From contig NZ_JAKFFT010000004.1 of assembly GCF_021502655.1 (NCBI RefSeq), forward strand, positions 868,001 through 932,000: a stretch of 64,000 bases of DNA. Reading direction: 5' to 3'. Below are positions 43,873 through 52,913 of the stretch, in pieces. This DNA comes from Dyadobacter sp. CY347. GTDB taxonomy: Bacteria > Bacteroidota > Bacteroidia > Cytophagales > Spirosomataceae. The translations under genes and the position numbers were made by a program. A model generated the notes under the pieces. It saw nothing but the letters and a program-made list of their open reading frames with translations. It was not told where the DNA came from and made no database searches. Position 1 is the first letter of the stretch, and each line of letters starts with the position of its first letter.

Positions 43873-43997
43873 GAATTACTTTTCCCATTTACGACTTTTT
43901 CACACAGTACAGGAATAATTTAACACCAGTGAGGGACACAGGAATAGTTCTTTGAGTCCATAATGATAGGGTTGGCACCTGCTGACCGAAATGTCCG

Positions 43998-44032
43998 GTT
44001 AGCCTGGAACCGGAATGTGGTTTCAGGCTAAC
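43998..44032 (-). terminator. Hairpin at the end of the VOC gene
   Basis: GTTAGCCTG (43998-44006) pairs with CAGGCTAAC (44024-44032), 17-nt loop, starting inside the VOC stop codon. No T tail follows on the minus strand, so termination is uncertain. Confidence 0.4.
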
Positions 44033-44391
44033 AATTCTATTAATTCGATGCGGTTACCAAACGGATCGCGGAATGAAAAGCGTTTCCGATCGGGGATGGG
44101 GCTATCATTGCGGATCGCGATCCCGTTCTTTTCCAGGATTTTCCGCGCAGCTTCCAGATTTTTTACTTCAAAAGCAGGATGCCGCTGTGATTGTTCCGAA
44201 GGCTCTTCGGCACGGATATGCAGCTCAATATCGCCCATTGCAAACCATATTGCGCCATTCGGGAGCGGGTATCCCATATCATTCAGCTCTTCCAGGCCCA
44301 GCACACCGCCATAAAATTCCCTGGCCGCCTGTTCGGCTCCCTTGGGAATGCAAATCATGATGTGATTCAGCCTTTCAAATTCAATTTTCAT
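44023..44391 (-). CDS. VOC (glyoxalase/dioxygenase) superfamily protein
   Basis: A 122-aa single VOC module pair. It starts with LNHIMICIPKGAEQAAREFY-GGVLGLEEL, continues with IELHIRAEEPSEQSQRHPAFEV and ends RFSFRDPFGNRIELIEL, the typical last strand with a metal-binding Glu. The N-terminal His, central His (QRHPAF) and C-terminal Glu are consistent with a metal-dependent enzyme. Substrate is unknown. It follows the amidohydrolase gene by 26 nt, so the two are probably co-transcribed. Confidence 0.9.
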   Translation of the reverse strand: MKIEFERLNHIMICIPKGAEQAAREFYGGVLGLEELNDMGYPLPNGAIWFAMGDIELHIRAEEPSEQSQRHPAFEVKNLEAARKILEKNGIAIRNDSPIPDRKRFSFRDPFGNRIELIELLA

Positions 44392-44417
44392 GTCAGGAGT
44401 GTTTTATTTTTATAAAT

Positions 44418-45752
44418 TCACAAAGGGCCTTTGCTCACTTCACGGCCGTCTTTCCACACTGCCTCAATCTTGCGCGTATTCTTGATATCATTGGCCGGAT
44501 TTTCGCTCAGAATGATCAGATCGGCTTTTTTGCCGCGTGTCAGTGTTCCAAGCTCATTATCTATTTTTAACGCTTTTGCTGCATTCTGAGTTGCAAGCAT
44601 TATGGCCTGTACCGGCGTAAGGCCCGCCTGGACCATCAGTTCCAATTCCAGATGCTCGGTAAAACCCTGCGTTCTGATCGGAAATGCGCCGGAGTCGGTG
44701 CCGAGCGCCACGGTAATGCCAGCGTCCATGATCTTTTTCAGGTTAATTAAAGCCGTTTTAAATGCAGCAGAATTCCGTTCATAATCAGCGGATGTCCTTA
44801 TTTTTTCCGCATAAGCCGGGTCGGTGATCATTTCGAAGACGCCTGGTTCCAGCGATTTTTTGAAAAAATCATCATTGATCCAGTCCGGCTCGCTGGCATA
44901 GGCAAACTGATATTCGTCCAGCGACAGCGTAGGGATATAGATCACATTCTTTTCTTTCATTTTATTCAAAAGCTCTGCATCCACCGTCCTGTCACGAATG
45001 CTGTGCGCAATAATATCAATGCCGGCTTCGGTCAGGAGCCGCGCATCTTCAGCGTAGAACAAATGTGCTGCCACGCGGATGTTCCGTTTATGCGCTTCCG
45101 TGATAATGGCCTGATATATTTCCGGCTTCATTTTCTGCGCATTGCCGCCATGGTCGTCCACCCAGATTTTCACAACCGTCGGTTTTAGCGGAACAAGCTT
45201 ATCCAGCATAGCAGGCACCTCCTCAGGAGTTTCCGGGCGTAACAGTAAATTCATCCAGGAGCCTGGATTCGGATCGGGTGTATTAAACCCATATCCAGCT
45301 GAAAAGAGCCGAGCGCCGGGAAGTAAGCCCGCCACTGTCGAATCCCGCATGCCATCGAAGATCAAAGGCCGGTCGGTTCCCATAGCAAGCACTGCACCTA
45401 CGCCATAATCCTGATATTTTTTCAACTGACGGAGAATGTTATCCCGCGTGTAATTGTCTGCGGATGAAGTGGTTCCCAATAGTGTTCCCACATGCGCATG
45501 CGCACATATGAGCGATGGGATCACCGTTTTTCCAGTCAGATTAATCTCTTTCGCACCTTTCAGCTTGATATTGGATTCTACCGCTACGACCCGTCCGTCC
45601 ATGATCAGAATGTCGGTTCCGTCGCGCGGCTCTTCGCCGGTGCCATCAATGACCGTTGCGTTTTTCAATATGACAGACTGCGGCTGACTGCTGGCAGAAA
45701 AGCCTGGTATCAGCAGCAGAAGTAAGAAAAAGTGATTGACCTGATTTTTCAT
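44418..45752 (-). CDS. Amidohydrolase family protein, exported (imidazolonepropionase/prolidase-like)
   Basis: A 444-aa metal-dependent hydrolase with a Sec signal peptide (FFLLLLLIPGFSASS). It carries the amidohydrolase set: ILKNATVIDGTGEEP, a first-strand HxH in CAHAHVG, Lys in VVKIWVDDHGG, His in VAAHLFYAEDARLL and AHSIRD, Asp in VALGTDSGAFP, and the closing LTRGKKADLIILSENP. It should have a one- or two-metal centre and hydrolyse an amide or cyclic ester-like bond in the periplasm. The family contains peptidases that cut Xaa-Pro or Xaa-Arg dipeptides, so that is a possibility only. ATG 45752 is chosen because it places the signal peptide at the N-terminus. Confidence 0.92.
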   Translation of the reverse strand: MKNQVNHFFLLLLLIPGFSASSQPQSVILKNATVIDGTGEEPRDGTDILIMDGRVVAVESNIKLKGAKEINLTGKTVIPSLICAHAHVGTLLGTTSSADNYTRDNILRQLKKYQDYGVGAVLAMGTDRPLIFDGMRDSTVAGLLPGARLFSAGYGFNTPDPNPGSWMNLLLRPETPEEVPAMLDKLVPLKPTVVKIWVDDHGGNAQKMKPEIYQAIITEAHKRNIRVAAHLFYAEDARLLTEAGIDIIAHSIRDRTVDAELLNKMKEKNVIYIPTLSLDEYQFAYASEPDWINDDFFKKSLEPGVFEMITDPAYAEKIRTSADYERNSAAFKTALINLKKIMDAGITVALGTDSGAFPIRTQGFTEHLELELMVQAGLTPVQAIMLATQNAAKALKIDNELGTLTRGKKADLIILSENPANDIKNTRKIEAVWKDGREVSKGPL

Positions 45753-46036
45753 AAAGACGCTTTTTAAATTAATTGCACTATAACCGTACCGACCCAACGA
45801 CCGGCCACTTGCTGGTACAGCTCTTGTATAAAACGGAGAATCATTTTCAAGCGCAAAAAACGACTTTTTATTCCAAAAATCTGCATTCTACATGTAGATG
45901 TCGAAGTACCTCACTTTTATTAATAAAAGTATTACAAACTATCCTGTTGTAACCGTTAAAGTAATTAAATAAAAGCTATCTTGTACGGATATATGTGTTT
46001 GTACCACTGACGCTTAATTGTAAGGAAATTTGATTA

Positions 46037-49000
46037 ATGAATACACCAGGTAACGCTATGTCCGAGGAACAGGGCGGACCCCATTACGCAAGCGACTTTC
46101 AGCTATTTCAGACTTTCCTGGGCAGCCATTCCATGTACGTGGTCCGTACGGATCTTGACGGAAATTATGTTTTCGTTAATGACTATTTCTGCAATTTCTA
46201 CGGCATGCAACGGGACGAAGTCCTTGGTCAATCCTCCTTGATGGGTGTGATTACCGAGGATATCGATAAATGCCTGAAAGTGGCAGAAATGTGTCTCTTG
46301 AATCCTGGAAAACCTCATTCAGTAGTCCTTAGAAAACGCTCAAGCCAAAACACGATCGCCACAACCCAATGGGAATTTACCGCCCTGACGGACGAATCGG
46401 GAACGGTAAAAGAAATATTTTGCCTGGGTTACGACATTACGCAAAAGATCAAAACAGAACAGGATCTGTCCGTATTGGTTTCCAATGTCCAGGACGTGCT
46501 TTTTACATTATCACCCACACTGACATTCACCTATGTTTCGCCCAGCTGGACCAGAGTATATGGGTATCAGATCAAGGAAACGCTCGGGCAATCATTTACA
46601 GATTATATACACCCCGATGATCTCCACTTATGCACGGCTTCGCTATTAAAAGTTGTTGAAACCAATGCACCGATCCGCGGCGGGATTGAGCACCGCATCC
46701 TGCACAAGAACGGGACGTGGTCGTGGAGTAATACCAATGCGAGCATTGATACCCGGGGAAACGAGATCATCCTGACCAGTCACAACATCACCGAACTCCG
46801 CCGTTCCCGGGAGCGCCTGAAAGAACTCGCTATTGTTGCTTCTAACACAACAGATTACATTGTTATAACAGACAACAGGGGATTAATAACCTGGGTAAAC
46901 AAAGCTTACGAAAACCAAACCGGCTATACCCGGCGAGAAGTGAAAGGCCGCAGGCCGGCGGATCTGCTTTGCGGGCCTAAAACGGATATGGCGACGATCG
47001 AGAAAATTTACCAGGCCAGCACCGAGAAAAAGATCATACAGGTTGAAATATTGTGTTATAAAAAGAACAAGGAATGTTATTGGGTGGATTTAAAAATTAC
47101 ACCTGTTTTTGATGACGAAGGCAACTGTACCAATTATATAGCCATAGAAAGGGACATCACCGCCCGCAAAAAGTCGGACGACGAAATGCAGCGGATGAGA
47201 GATCTTCTGGAACAGACAAACAGCGTTGCCCGGATTGGCGGCTGGGAACTGCACGCTAAAACCGGCGAACTGTACTGGTCTTCGATTACAAAACAAATAC
47301 ACGAAGTAGAGGAGGATTTTTCTCCGGATGCAAGCACAGCAATCGCATTCTATAAGGAAGGCAGCAGTCGTGATACGATCAACAAAGTGGTGCTAGAAGG
47401 GCTTACGCATGGAACGCCCTGGGATGTTGAATTACAGCTTATTACTTCGAAAGGAAACGAAATTTGGGTCAGATCGATAGGGAAGGCGGAAATGATAGAA
47501 GGCGCCTGCGAGCGGGTGTACGGAGCATTTCAGGATATAACCCGCCGGAAACGCTCGGAAGAGGCAATTCTGGATTCAGAAGCCAAGTTTCGAAGCCTGT
47601 ACGATTCGACAAGTGACGCAGTGGTGCTCCTCGACCGGAAAGGTTATCTGGATTGTAACCGCGCTGCGCTCAAAATGTTCAACCTGGATTCCGTCGACAG
47701 CCTCATCGGCAAAACGCATGAAGAACTCGCTGCGGCGACTTATACAACTTATGACCAGCTTGCGGGCATTGCCAAGGAGAACCTGGAAACTGTTTATGAA
47801 GTGGGCAGTCACAGCTTCGAATGGGTTTTCAAGCGCTTCGGGGAGCAAACGGATAGTTTCGTGGCAGAAGTCCTGCTCAATCTGATCAATGTCAATGATT
47901 CCCAGATCATTCAGGCTGTGATCCGGGACATTACCCAAAGGAAGCAGGCCGAACTGGAATTGCTGGAAGCTCGCGAACAGGCTGAGTCGGCGAGTAAATT
48001 AAAATCCGAATTCCTGGCCAATATGAGCCACGAGATACGGACACCGCTGAATGGTGTGGTCGGATTTACGGACCTGCTGATGAAGACCGACATGGACGAA
48101 ACGCAGCAGCAATACATGTCCATGGTTTTCCATTCCGCCAATTCGCTGTTGGAAATCATCAATGACATTTTAGACTTTTCCAAAATCGAGGCTGGCAAGC
48201 TGGAACTGCGTTATGAGAAAACCGACCTGCTGACGATCTGCGGACAAGTAGCGGATATGCTCACTTACCAGGCGCAGCAGAAACATTTGGAAATGCTCTT
48301 GAACATTCCGGCTGATATCCCGCATTATGTGCTGGCAGATCCGCTGCGCCTGAAGCAGGTTTTGGCCAATTTGCTGAGCAACGCAGTGAAATTTACAATG
48401 AATGGTGAGGTTGAGCTTAAAATAGCATTGCTGGGGCGGCGCGATGATGAAGTAGCGATCCGTTTTATGGTGAGAGACACCGGGATCGGGATCGAGCCGG
48501 AAAACCAGCGTAAGATATTCGATGCATTTGCGCAGGCAGATTCTTCTACAACCAAACGTTTCGGCGGAACCGGACTGGGGTTGACGATTTCAAACAGCCT
48601 GCTTGAATTAATGCACAGCGGATTGCAGCTCAACAGTGCGACCAACGTGGGCAGCACATTCTTTTTTGACGTAACATTCCAGATCATCCCGGATGGCGAT
48701 GAGTTCTTCTGGGACAATACAGACAATATTAAAAGGGTCCTGGTGGTTGACGACAACATCCACAACGGAAAGATCCTGACGGACGTCCTGATCAACAAAG
48801 ACATAGATTCCGATTACGTGTCGAGCGGGCAGGAAGCATTGGAAAAATTATTTTCAAATGTAAAATACGATGTTGTCCTGATGGATTGCCAGATGCCCGA
48901 TATGGATGGCATTGAAACGATTCGCAAGATCCGGAACAGCAATGATCAGGACCTGAAAGATCTGCCTATAATCCTGCTTAACGATTCTTTTGAGGAGGAA

Positions 49001-49558
49001 ACGCTTACGGCCGTAATGTCCGAACTCAATGTTCCGCATTTTCTGGTAAAACCTGTAAAAATCAAGCAGTTGTTTTCAATGCTATCGCGGATTCATCCTA
49101 AAATTCAGGAAGTCCGCAAATTGACCGTCGATGTAAACAACATGAGTGCGCAGGCATTGTCAGAAGCCATTACAGTATTGATTGCCGAAGATCATAAGAT
49201 CAATATGTTGCTGGTTAAGACCATGTTAGGAAAGATCCTCTCCAATGTAACCATGATCGAAGCCGTGAATGGGAAGGAAGCCGTAAAACTATACGCGGAG
49301 ACAAATCCTGACATTATATTTATGGATATCCAGATGCCCGAGGTCAATGGTTATGAAGCCACGCAGGAAATCCGCAGGCTGGAATCGGGCAGGAGGATCC
49401 CTATCATTGCACTTACGGCCGGAACGGTGGTGGGTGAGCGCGAGAAGTGCCTCAACGCCGGAATGGACGATTATCTTACAAAGCCTGTCGTAAAGGATAC
49501 TTTGCATGACACCATTGTGAAGTGGCTTTCACAACGCTCGGAAGTTGAACTGAATTAA
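46037..49558 (+). CDS. Cytosolic hybrid sensor histidine kinase with five PAS domains and two receivers
   Basis: A 1173-aa protein with no membrane segment. Five PAS modules can be delimited by their terminal DIT motifs, at about residues 20-135, 140-255, 262-378, 390-505 and 515-637. The HisKA domain follows with the phosphorylated His665 in NMSHEIRTPLNGVVGF, and then the ATPase domain (about 765-885) with N box LLSNAVKF, DTGIGIE and GGTGLGL. Two receiver domains come next: REC1 (about 897-1015, acceptor Asp950 in LMDCQMPDMDG) and REC2 (about 1045-1165, Asp1097 in FMDIQMPEVNG). No HPt domain, output regulator or partner gene is adjacent, so it must signal to a remote HPt or response regulator. 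The sensed signal is unknown. It is probably a cytosolic redox or ligand sensor. Confidence 0.97.
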   Translation: MNTPGNAMSEEQGGPHYASDFQLFQTFLGSHSMYVVRTDLDGNYVFVNDYFCNFYGMQRDEVLGQSSLMGVITEDIDKCLKVAEMCLLNPGKPHSVVLRKRSSQNTIATTQWEFTALTDESGTVKEIFCLGYDITQKIKTEQDLSVLVSNVQDVLFTLSPTLTFTYVSPSWTRVYGYQIKETLGQSFTDYIHPDDLHLCTASLLKVVETNAPIRGGIEHRILHKNGTWSWSNTNASIDTRGNEIILTSHNITELRRSRERLKELAIVASNTTDYIVITDNRGLITWVNKAYENQTGYTRREVKGRRPADLLCGPKTDMATIEKIYQASTEKKIIQVEILCYKKNKECYWVDLKITPVFDDEGNCTNYIAIERDITARKKSDDEMQRMRDLLEQTNSVARIGGWELHAKTGELYWSSITKQIHEVEEDFSPDASTAIAFYKEGSSRDTINKVVLEGLTHGTPWDVELQLITSKGNEIWVRSIGKAEMIEGACERVYGAFQDITRRKRSEEAILDSEAKFRSLYDSTSDAVVLLDRKGYLDCNRAALKMFNLDSVDSLIGKTHEELAAATYTTYDQLAGIAKENLETVYEVGSHSFEWVFKRFGEQTDSFVAEVLLNLINVNDSQIIQAVIRDITQRKQAELELLEAREQAESASKLKSEFLANMSHEIRTPLNGVVGFTDLLMKTDMDETQQQYMSMVFHSANSLLEIINDILDFSKIEAGKLELRYEKTDLLTICGQVADMLTYQAQQKHLEMLLNIPADIPHYVLADPLRLKQVLANLLSNAVKFTMNGEVELKIALLGRRDDEVAIRFMVRDTGIGIEPENQRKIFDAFAQADSSTTKRFGGTGLGLTISNSLLELMHSGLQLNSATNVGSTFFFDVTFQIIPDGDEFFWDNTDNIKRVLVVDDNIHNGKILTDVLINKDIDSDYVSSGQEALEKLFSNVKYDVVLMDCQMPDMDGIETIRKIRNSNDQDLKDLPIILLNDSFEEETLTAVMSELNVPHFLVKPVKIKQLFSMLSRIHPKIQEVRKLTVDVNNMSAQALSEAITVLIAEDHKINMLLVKTMLGKILSNVTMIEAVNGKEAVKLYAETNPDIIFMDIQMPEVNGYEATQEIRRLESGRRIPIIALTAGTVVGEREKCLNAGMDDYLTKPVVKDTLHDTIVKWLSQRSEVELN

Positions 49559-49586
49559 AAAAGGGGGCAAATCTGCCCCCTTTTTT
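49557..49586. terminator. Bidirectional terminator after the hybrid kinase gene
   Basis: AAAAAAGGGGGCA pairs with TGCCCCCTTTTTT around AATC, with A and T runs on either side, between convergent genes. Confidence 0.93.
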
Positions 49587-49594
49587 AATTCATA

Positions 49595-50452
49595 TTATCC
49601 ATTCACAACCTGCCCTCCGTTCGGATGCAGGACTTGTCCGCTGATGTAGGACGCATCCTCGCATGCCAGGAAAACGTAAGACGGCGCAACCTCAGCAGGT
49701 TGACCGGGACGCTCCATAGGCGTGTCTTTTCCAAATTTTTCAACTTTCTCCGCATCAAATGTTGCAGGGATCAGCGGTGTCCAGATCGGTCCCGGCGCAA
49801 CGGCGTTAACCCTGATTTTCTTTTCGGCCAGCGCGAGTGCCAGCGATCTTGTATAAGCAACAATAGCTCCTTTTGTAGACGAATAATCCAGCAATGCGGG
49901 GCTTCCGTGATACGCAGTTACCGATGTTGTATTAATAATGTTGTCGCCCTCGGACAAATGCGGCAATGCAGCTTGTGTGAAGAAGAAGAACGAGTAAATG
50001 TTGGTGGCGAATGTTACATGAAGCTGCTCAGCAGTAATTTCCCGGATGTCCTCTTTGGGATGCTGTTCGGCCGCATTATTAACCAGAACGTTTAGCTTAC
50101 CAAACTCGCTCACGACCTGAGTAACCGCCTCTTTGCAAAATGATTCATCCCGAATGTCGCCGGGAATGAGCAAACACCTTTTTCCCTCAGCTTCTACCAA
50201 TGCTTTTGTTTCCTGCGCATCCTGATCTTCTTCCAGATAAACGATCGCCACATCAGCGCCTTCACGGGCGAAATGGACCGCAACAGATCTTCCTATCCCG
50301 CTGTCCCCGCCCGTGATCAATGCCGATTTGCCTTCCAGCTTGCCGCTTCCGCGATAATTATCACGGATAATGATAGGAGCCGGATCCATAATGTGCTCCA
50401 TACCAGGCTGCGAATCTTGTGTTTGTCCTTTCGTATCTATGTTGTAATCCAT
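49595..50452 (-). CDS. SDR-family oxidoreductase (YghA/YhdF-like)
   Basis: A 285-aa short-chain dehydrogenase. After an N-terminal extension with QTQDSQPGMEH typical of YghA/YhdF-like SDRs comes the Rossmann motif SALITGGDSGIGRSVAVHFA, then GDIRDE, LVNNAAEQHP (NNAG-like), the catalytic Ser in INTTSVTAY, Tyr and Lys in LLDYSSTKGAI and VNAVAPGPIWTPL. It should use NAD(P)H on an aldehyde, ketone or sugar alcohol. These homologues are often linked to general stress. The ATG at 50452 is chosen over an upstream start. Confidence 0.94.
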   Translation of the reverse strand: MDYNIDTKGQTQDSQPGMEHIMDPAPIIIRDNYRGSGKLEGKSALITGGDSGIGRSVAVHFAREGADVAIVYLEEDQDAQETKALVEAEGKRCLLIPGDIRDESFCKEAVTQVVSEFGKLNVLVNNAAEQHPKEDIREITAEQLHVTFATNIYSFFFFTQAALPHLSEGDNIINTTSVTAYHGSPALLDYSSTKGAIVAYTRSLALALAEKKIRVNAVAPGPIWTPLIPATFDAEKVEKFGKDTPMERPGQPAEVAPSYVFLACEDASYISGQVLHPNGGQVVNG

Positions 50453-50699
50453 GGTTTTAGTAATGTTAATGTGTTCAATTATTGTGAATGCGGCCAACCT
50501 CTAAAACCATGTGCCAATGAAACAGACTGACGCGGATTGCAGTCTATTTTTTAAAATTCATCACAATCTGAATGTGCATGAGCAACGTTTTGCACATTGC
50601 CGGTGCGTGAAAAATGCCCTTAATGCTTCCTTCCATGCAGTCGGCACAATTATAATAGCGGATTTCACACATTAAGGCATCAGTAAAAAGATCATAACT

Positions 50700-51956
50700 A
50701 TGAAAAAAGTGGTCATCGTAGGTGGTGGTTTTGCCGGGATCAATCTTGCGCAGAAGCTTTCCAAAGACAAGCAGTTTGATATCGTGCTGGTTGATAAAAA
50801 CAACTACAATTTTTTCCCGCCTTTGCTTTATCAGGTCGCGACGGGTTTTCTGGAAGCGTCCAATATCAGTTACCCGTTCCGGAAATTTTTTCAGGAAAAA
50901 CCAAACCTCAGGTTTAGCCTCGGAGCATTTCAGGAAGTTTTTCCAGACGAAAAGCGCATTGCTACCGACAGCGGGGACATTTATTATGATTACCTGGTTT
51001 TCGCCACCGGCACCGAAACCAATTATTTCGGGATGGAGAATGTCAAGAAGAATGCCGTTCCGATGAAAACCATTCGGGACGCGCTCGCCCTGCGCAACCA
51101 CATTCTTTTGAATAAAGAAAAAGCAGCGAAAATGCAGGATTCCAATGAGCGCAAAAAACTCCTTTGCATCGTAGTAGCCGGTGCGGGCCCCACGGGCGTG
51201 GAAGTTTCGGGAATGCTGGCCGAAATGCATAAAAATATTTTCAAATGGGATTACCCGGAACTCGACCGGGAAGAAGTGCAGATCTATCTCGTGGACGCAT
51301 TGCCCGTAGTCCTCAATCCCATGTCCAAAAAATCGCAGGAAGAAACGCTGAAAGAATTGCAGAAGCTGGGCATCAAGGTGCTCCTGGACCATGCCGTCAA
51401 GGATTTTGAGAACGACATTGTCACATTTGAGAATGGAAGGACAATTGAAACATCTACATTAATATGGACCTCCGGCGTAACGGCCACAGCGTTGCCCGGC
51501 CTGCCTGAGGAAGCGCTCGGGAAAGGAAAACGTGTGCTCGTGAATGCGCATAATCAGGTGCTCGGCTTTGAGAATATCTTTGCATTGGGAGACATTTGCC
51601 TGATGACATCCGACGAAAAATTCCCGAAGGGCCATCCGCAGCTTGCGCAGGTTGCCATTCAGCAGGGTAAGAATCTGGCAGCCAATTTCCCGCGTCTTAC
51701 CGATGGCAGGGAGCTCAAAGATTTCCATTATGTGGACAAAGGCACAATGGCTATTATCAGCATCAACAAGGCCGTTGCTGACCTGCCCGGCTTGCATTTC
51801 AAAGGTTTTATAGCTTACTTTCTGTGGCTGGTCGTACATTTGTTCTCGCTGATCCGCTATCGCAACCAGGTGAAAACTTTTTATAACTGGATGGTTCGGT
51901 TTTTTACCAGAGATCAGTCATTGCGCTTCATCATGGATGCAAAGCCCGACAAATAA
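50700..51956 (+). CDS. ndh: Type II NADH dehydrogenase (NDH-2)
   Basis: A 418-aa FAD flavoprotein that passes electrons from NADH to quinone without pumping protons, on the inner face of the cytoplasmic membrane. FAD site VIVGGGFAGINLAQKL lies at residues about 4-19, NAD site VAGAGPTGVEVSGMLAEM at about 157-175, FALGDICLM near residue 297 closes the FAD pocket, and the C-terminus has a hydrophobic helix (FIAYFLWLVVHLFSLI) that anchors the protein. Start ATG 50700. A CorA-type transporter gene follows 3 nt later. The sequence on the opposite strand encodes nothing recognisable. Confidence 0.95.
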   Translation: MKKVVIVGGGFAGINLAQKLSKDKQFDIVLVDKNNYNFFPPLLYQVATGFLEASNISYPFRKFFQEKPNLRFSLGAFQEVFPDEKRIATDSGDIYYDYLVFATGTETNYFGMENVKKNAVPMKTIRDALALRNHILLNKEKAAKMQDSNERKKLLCIVVAGAGPTGVEVSGMLAEMHKNIFKWDYPELDREEVQIYLVDALPVVLNPMSKKSQEETLKELQKLGIKVLLDHAVKDFENDIVTFENGRTIETSTLIWTSGVTATALPGLPEEALGKGKRVLVNAHNQVLGFENIFALGDICLMTSDEKFPKGHPQLAQVAIQQGKNLAANFPRLTDGRELKDFHYVDKGTMAIISINKAVADLPGLHFKGFIAYFLWLVVHLFSLIRYRNQVKTFYNWMVRFFTRDQSLRFIMDAKPDK

Positions 51957-51959
51957 ATT

Positions 51960-52862
51960 ATGATCCATACGATTGCCGAGAAAGATAAATATCCATTTGA
52001 ATGGCTGGATATTACGGATCCCAATGAGGAAGAGTTGAAAGAACTTACCGAAAAACATTCACTGCATAAATCGTCCATTAAGGACTGGGGGCAGCCCGAC
52101 CATCTTCCCAAATATGAAAAAGTAGGCGACTATATCTTCATCATCTTTCGGTTGCATTCGGAAACCGTTGGCGAAGAGGCAGATACAGTTCCCGAACTGA
52201 CTGATAAGGTCGCCATTTTTATGTTTCCCGAGAAAGTCATCACATTACACAGGAAACCCTGGGATGCACCGGGATACATAGCCGAAAATCAGCTTGAACA
52301 GCATCAATGCAAAGATACATTACACCTTGTAAATGAGATTGTTAAGAGCTGTCTTGCTACTTATGAGGCGCCTTCTGTGAAGCTGACGAGCGACATTGAG
52401 TTCTATGAGGAAAATATGTTTCTCAAAAACCGCAAACCTTCGCTGCTCAAAGGGCTTTATTATCTTCGACGCAGGGTAGAAGTGACCCGCCGCATCATTA
52501 TGCTATCGCACGAGATTGTGGACAAAATGGACGCACCCGACCATTCTAATGCCTATACGCGGGATACGCGGGACCTTTTTGTGAAAATGCAGAACATTTA
52601 TGACACGCTTTTTGAAAATATGAATCAGCTGGTCATGATCTATTTTTCCATTTCATCCCAGCGCACCAATGAAATCGTTCGCGTTTTGACCTTGTTTTCG
52701 GTGTTTTTCATGCCCTTAACATTCATCGTCGGGGTTTACGGGATGAACTTCGACTTTATGCCAGAACTGCGGATGAAGTTTGGTTACCCGGTTGTCATGA
52801 TCGTTATGGGCCTTATCACAGTCGGGATTTATGCCTGGTTCAAGAAAAAGTCCTGGTTGTGA
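51960..52862 (+). CDS. corA: CorA-family divalent-cation transporter
   Basis: A 300-aa member of the CorA/MIT family for magnesium or cobalt. The N-terminal cytosolic domain (about residues 1-230) is alpha/beta then long helices (AIFMFPEKVITLHRKPW, a helix rich in Arg/Glu). The two C-terminal transmembrane helices are VLTLFSVFFMPLTFIVGVYG and VVMIVMGLITVGIYAWF, with the GMN pore motif in GVYGMNFDFMPEL between them. It should form a pentamer. ATG 51960 lies 3 nt after the ndh stop codon, so ndh and corA are co-transcribed. Substrate ion is not decided by the sequence. Confidence 0.94.
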   Translation: MIHTIAEKDKYPFEWLDITDPNEEELKELTEKHSLHKSSIKDWGQPDHLPKYEKVGDYIFIIFRLHSETVGEEADTVPELTDKVAIFMFPEKVITLHRKPWDAPGYIAENQLEQHQCKDTLHLVNEIVKSCLATYEAPSVKLTSDIEFYEENMFLKNRKPSLLKGLYYLRRRVEVTRRIIMLSHEIVDKMDAPDHSNAYTRDTRDLFVKMQNIYDTLFENMNQLVMIYFSISSQRTNEIVRVLTLFSVFFMPLTFIVGVYGMNFDFMPELRMKFGYPVVMIVMGLITVGIYAWFKKKSWL

Positions 52863-52913
52863 TCGTGTTATAAATGAATATTATTGAAGAAGCTGTCGCT
52901 TTATACTCAACAT

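Noticed and set aside
45753..46036. Promoter for the hybrid kinase in the 284-nt divergent gap
   Set aside because: TATGTGTTTG near 45992 has the TTTG but too many bases after TA, and no clear palindrome or other structured element stands out, so I did not list a promoter.
50544..51392. 282-aa open frame on the minus strand opposite ndh
   Set aside because: It lies antisense to an unmistakable NDH-2 gene and has no recognisable domain. The His/Phe-rich composition is typical of a shadow frame.
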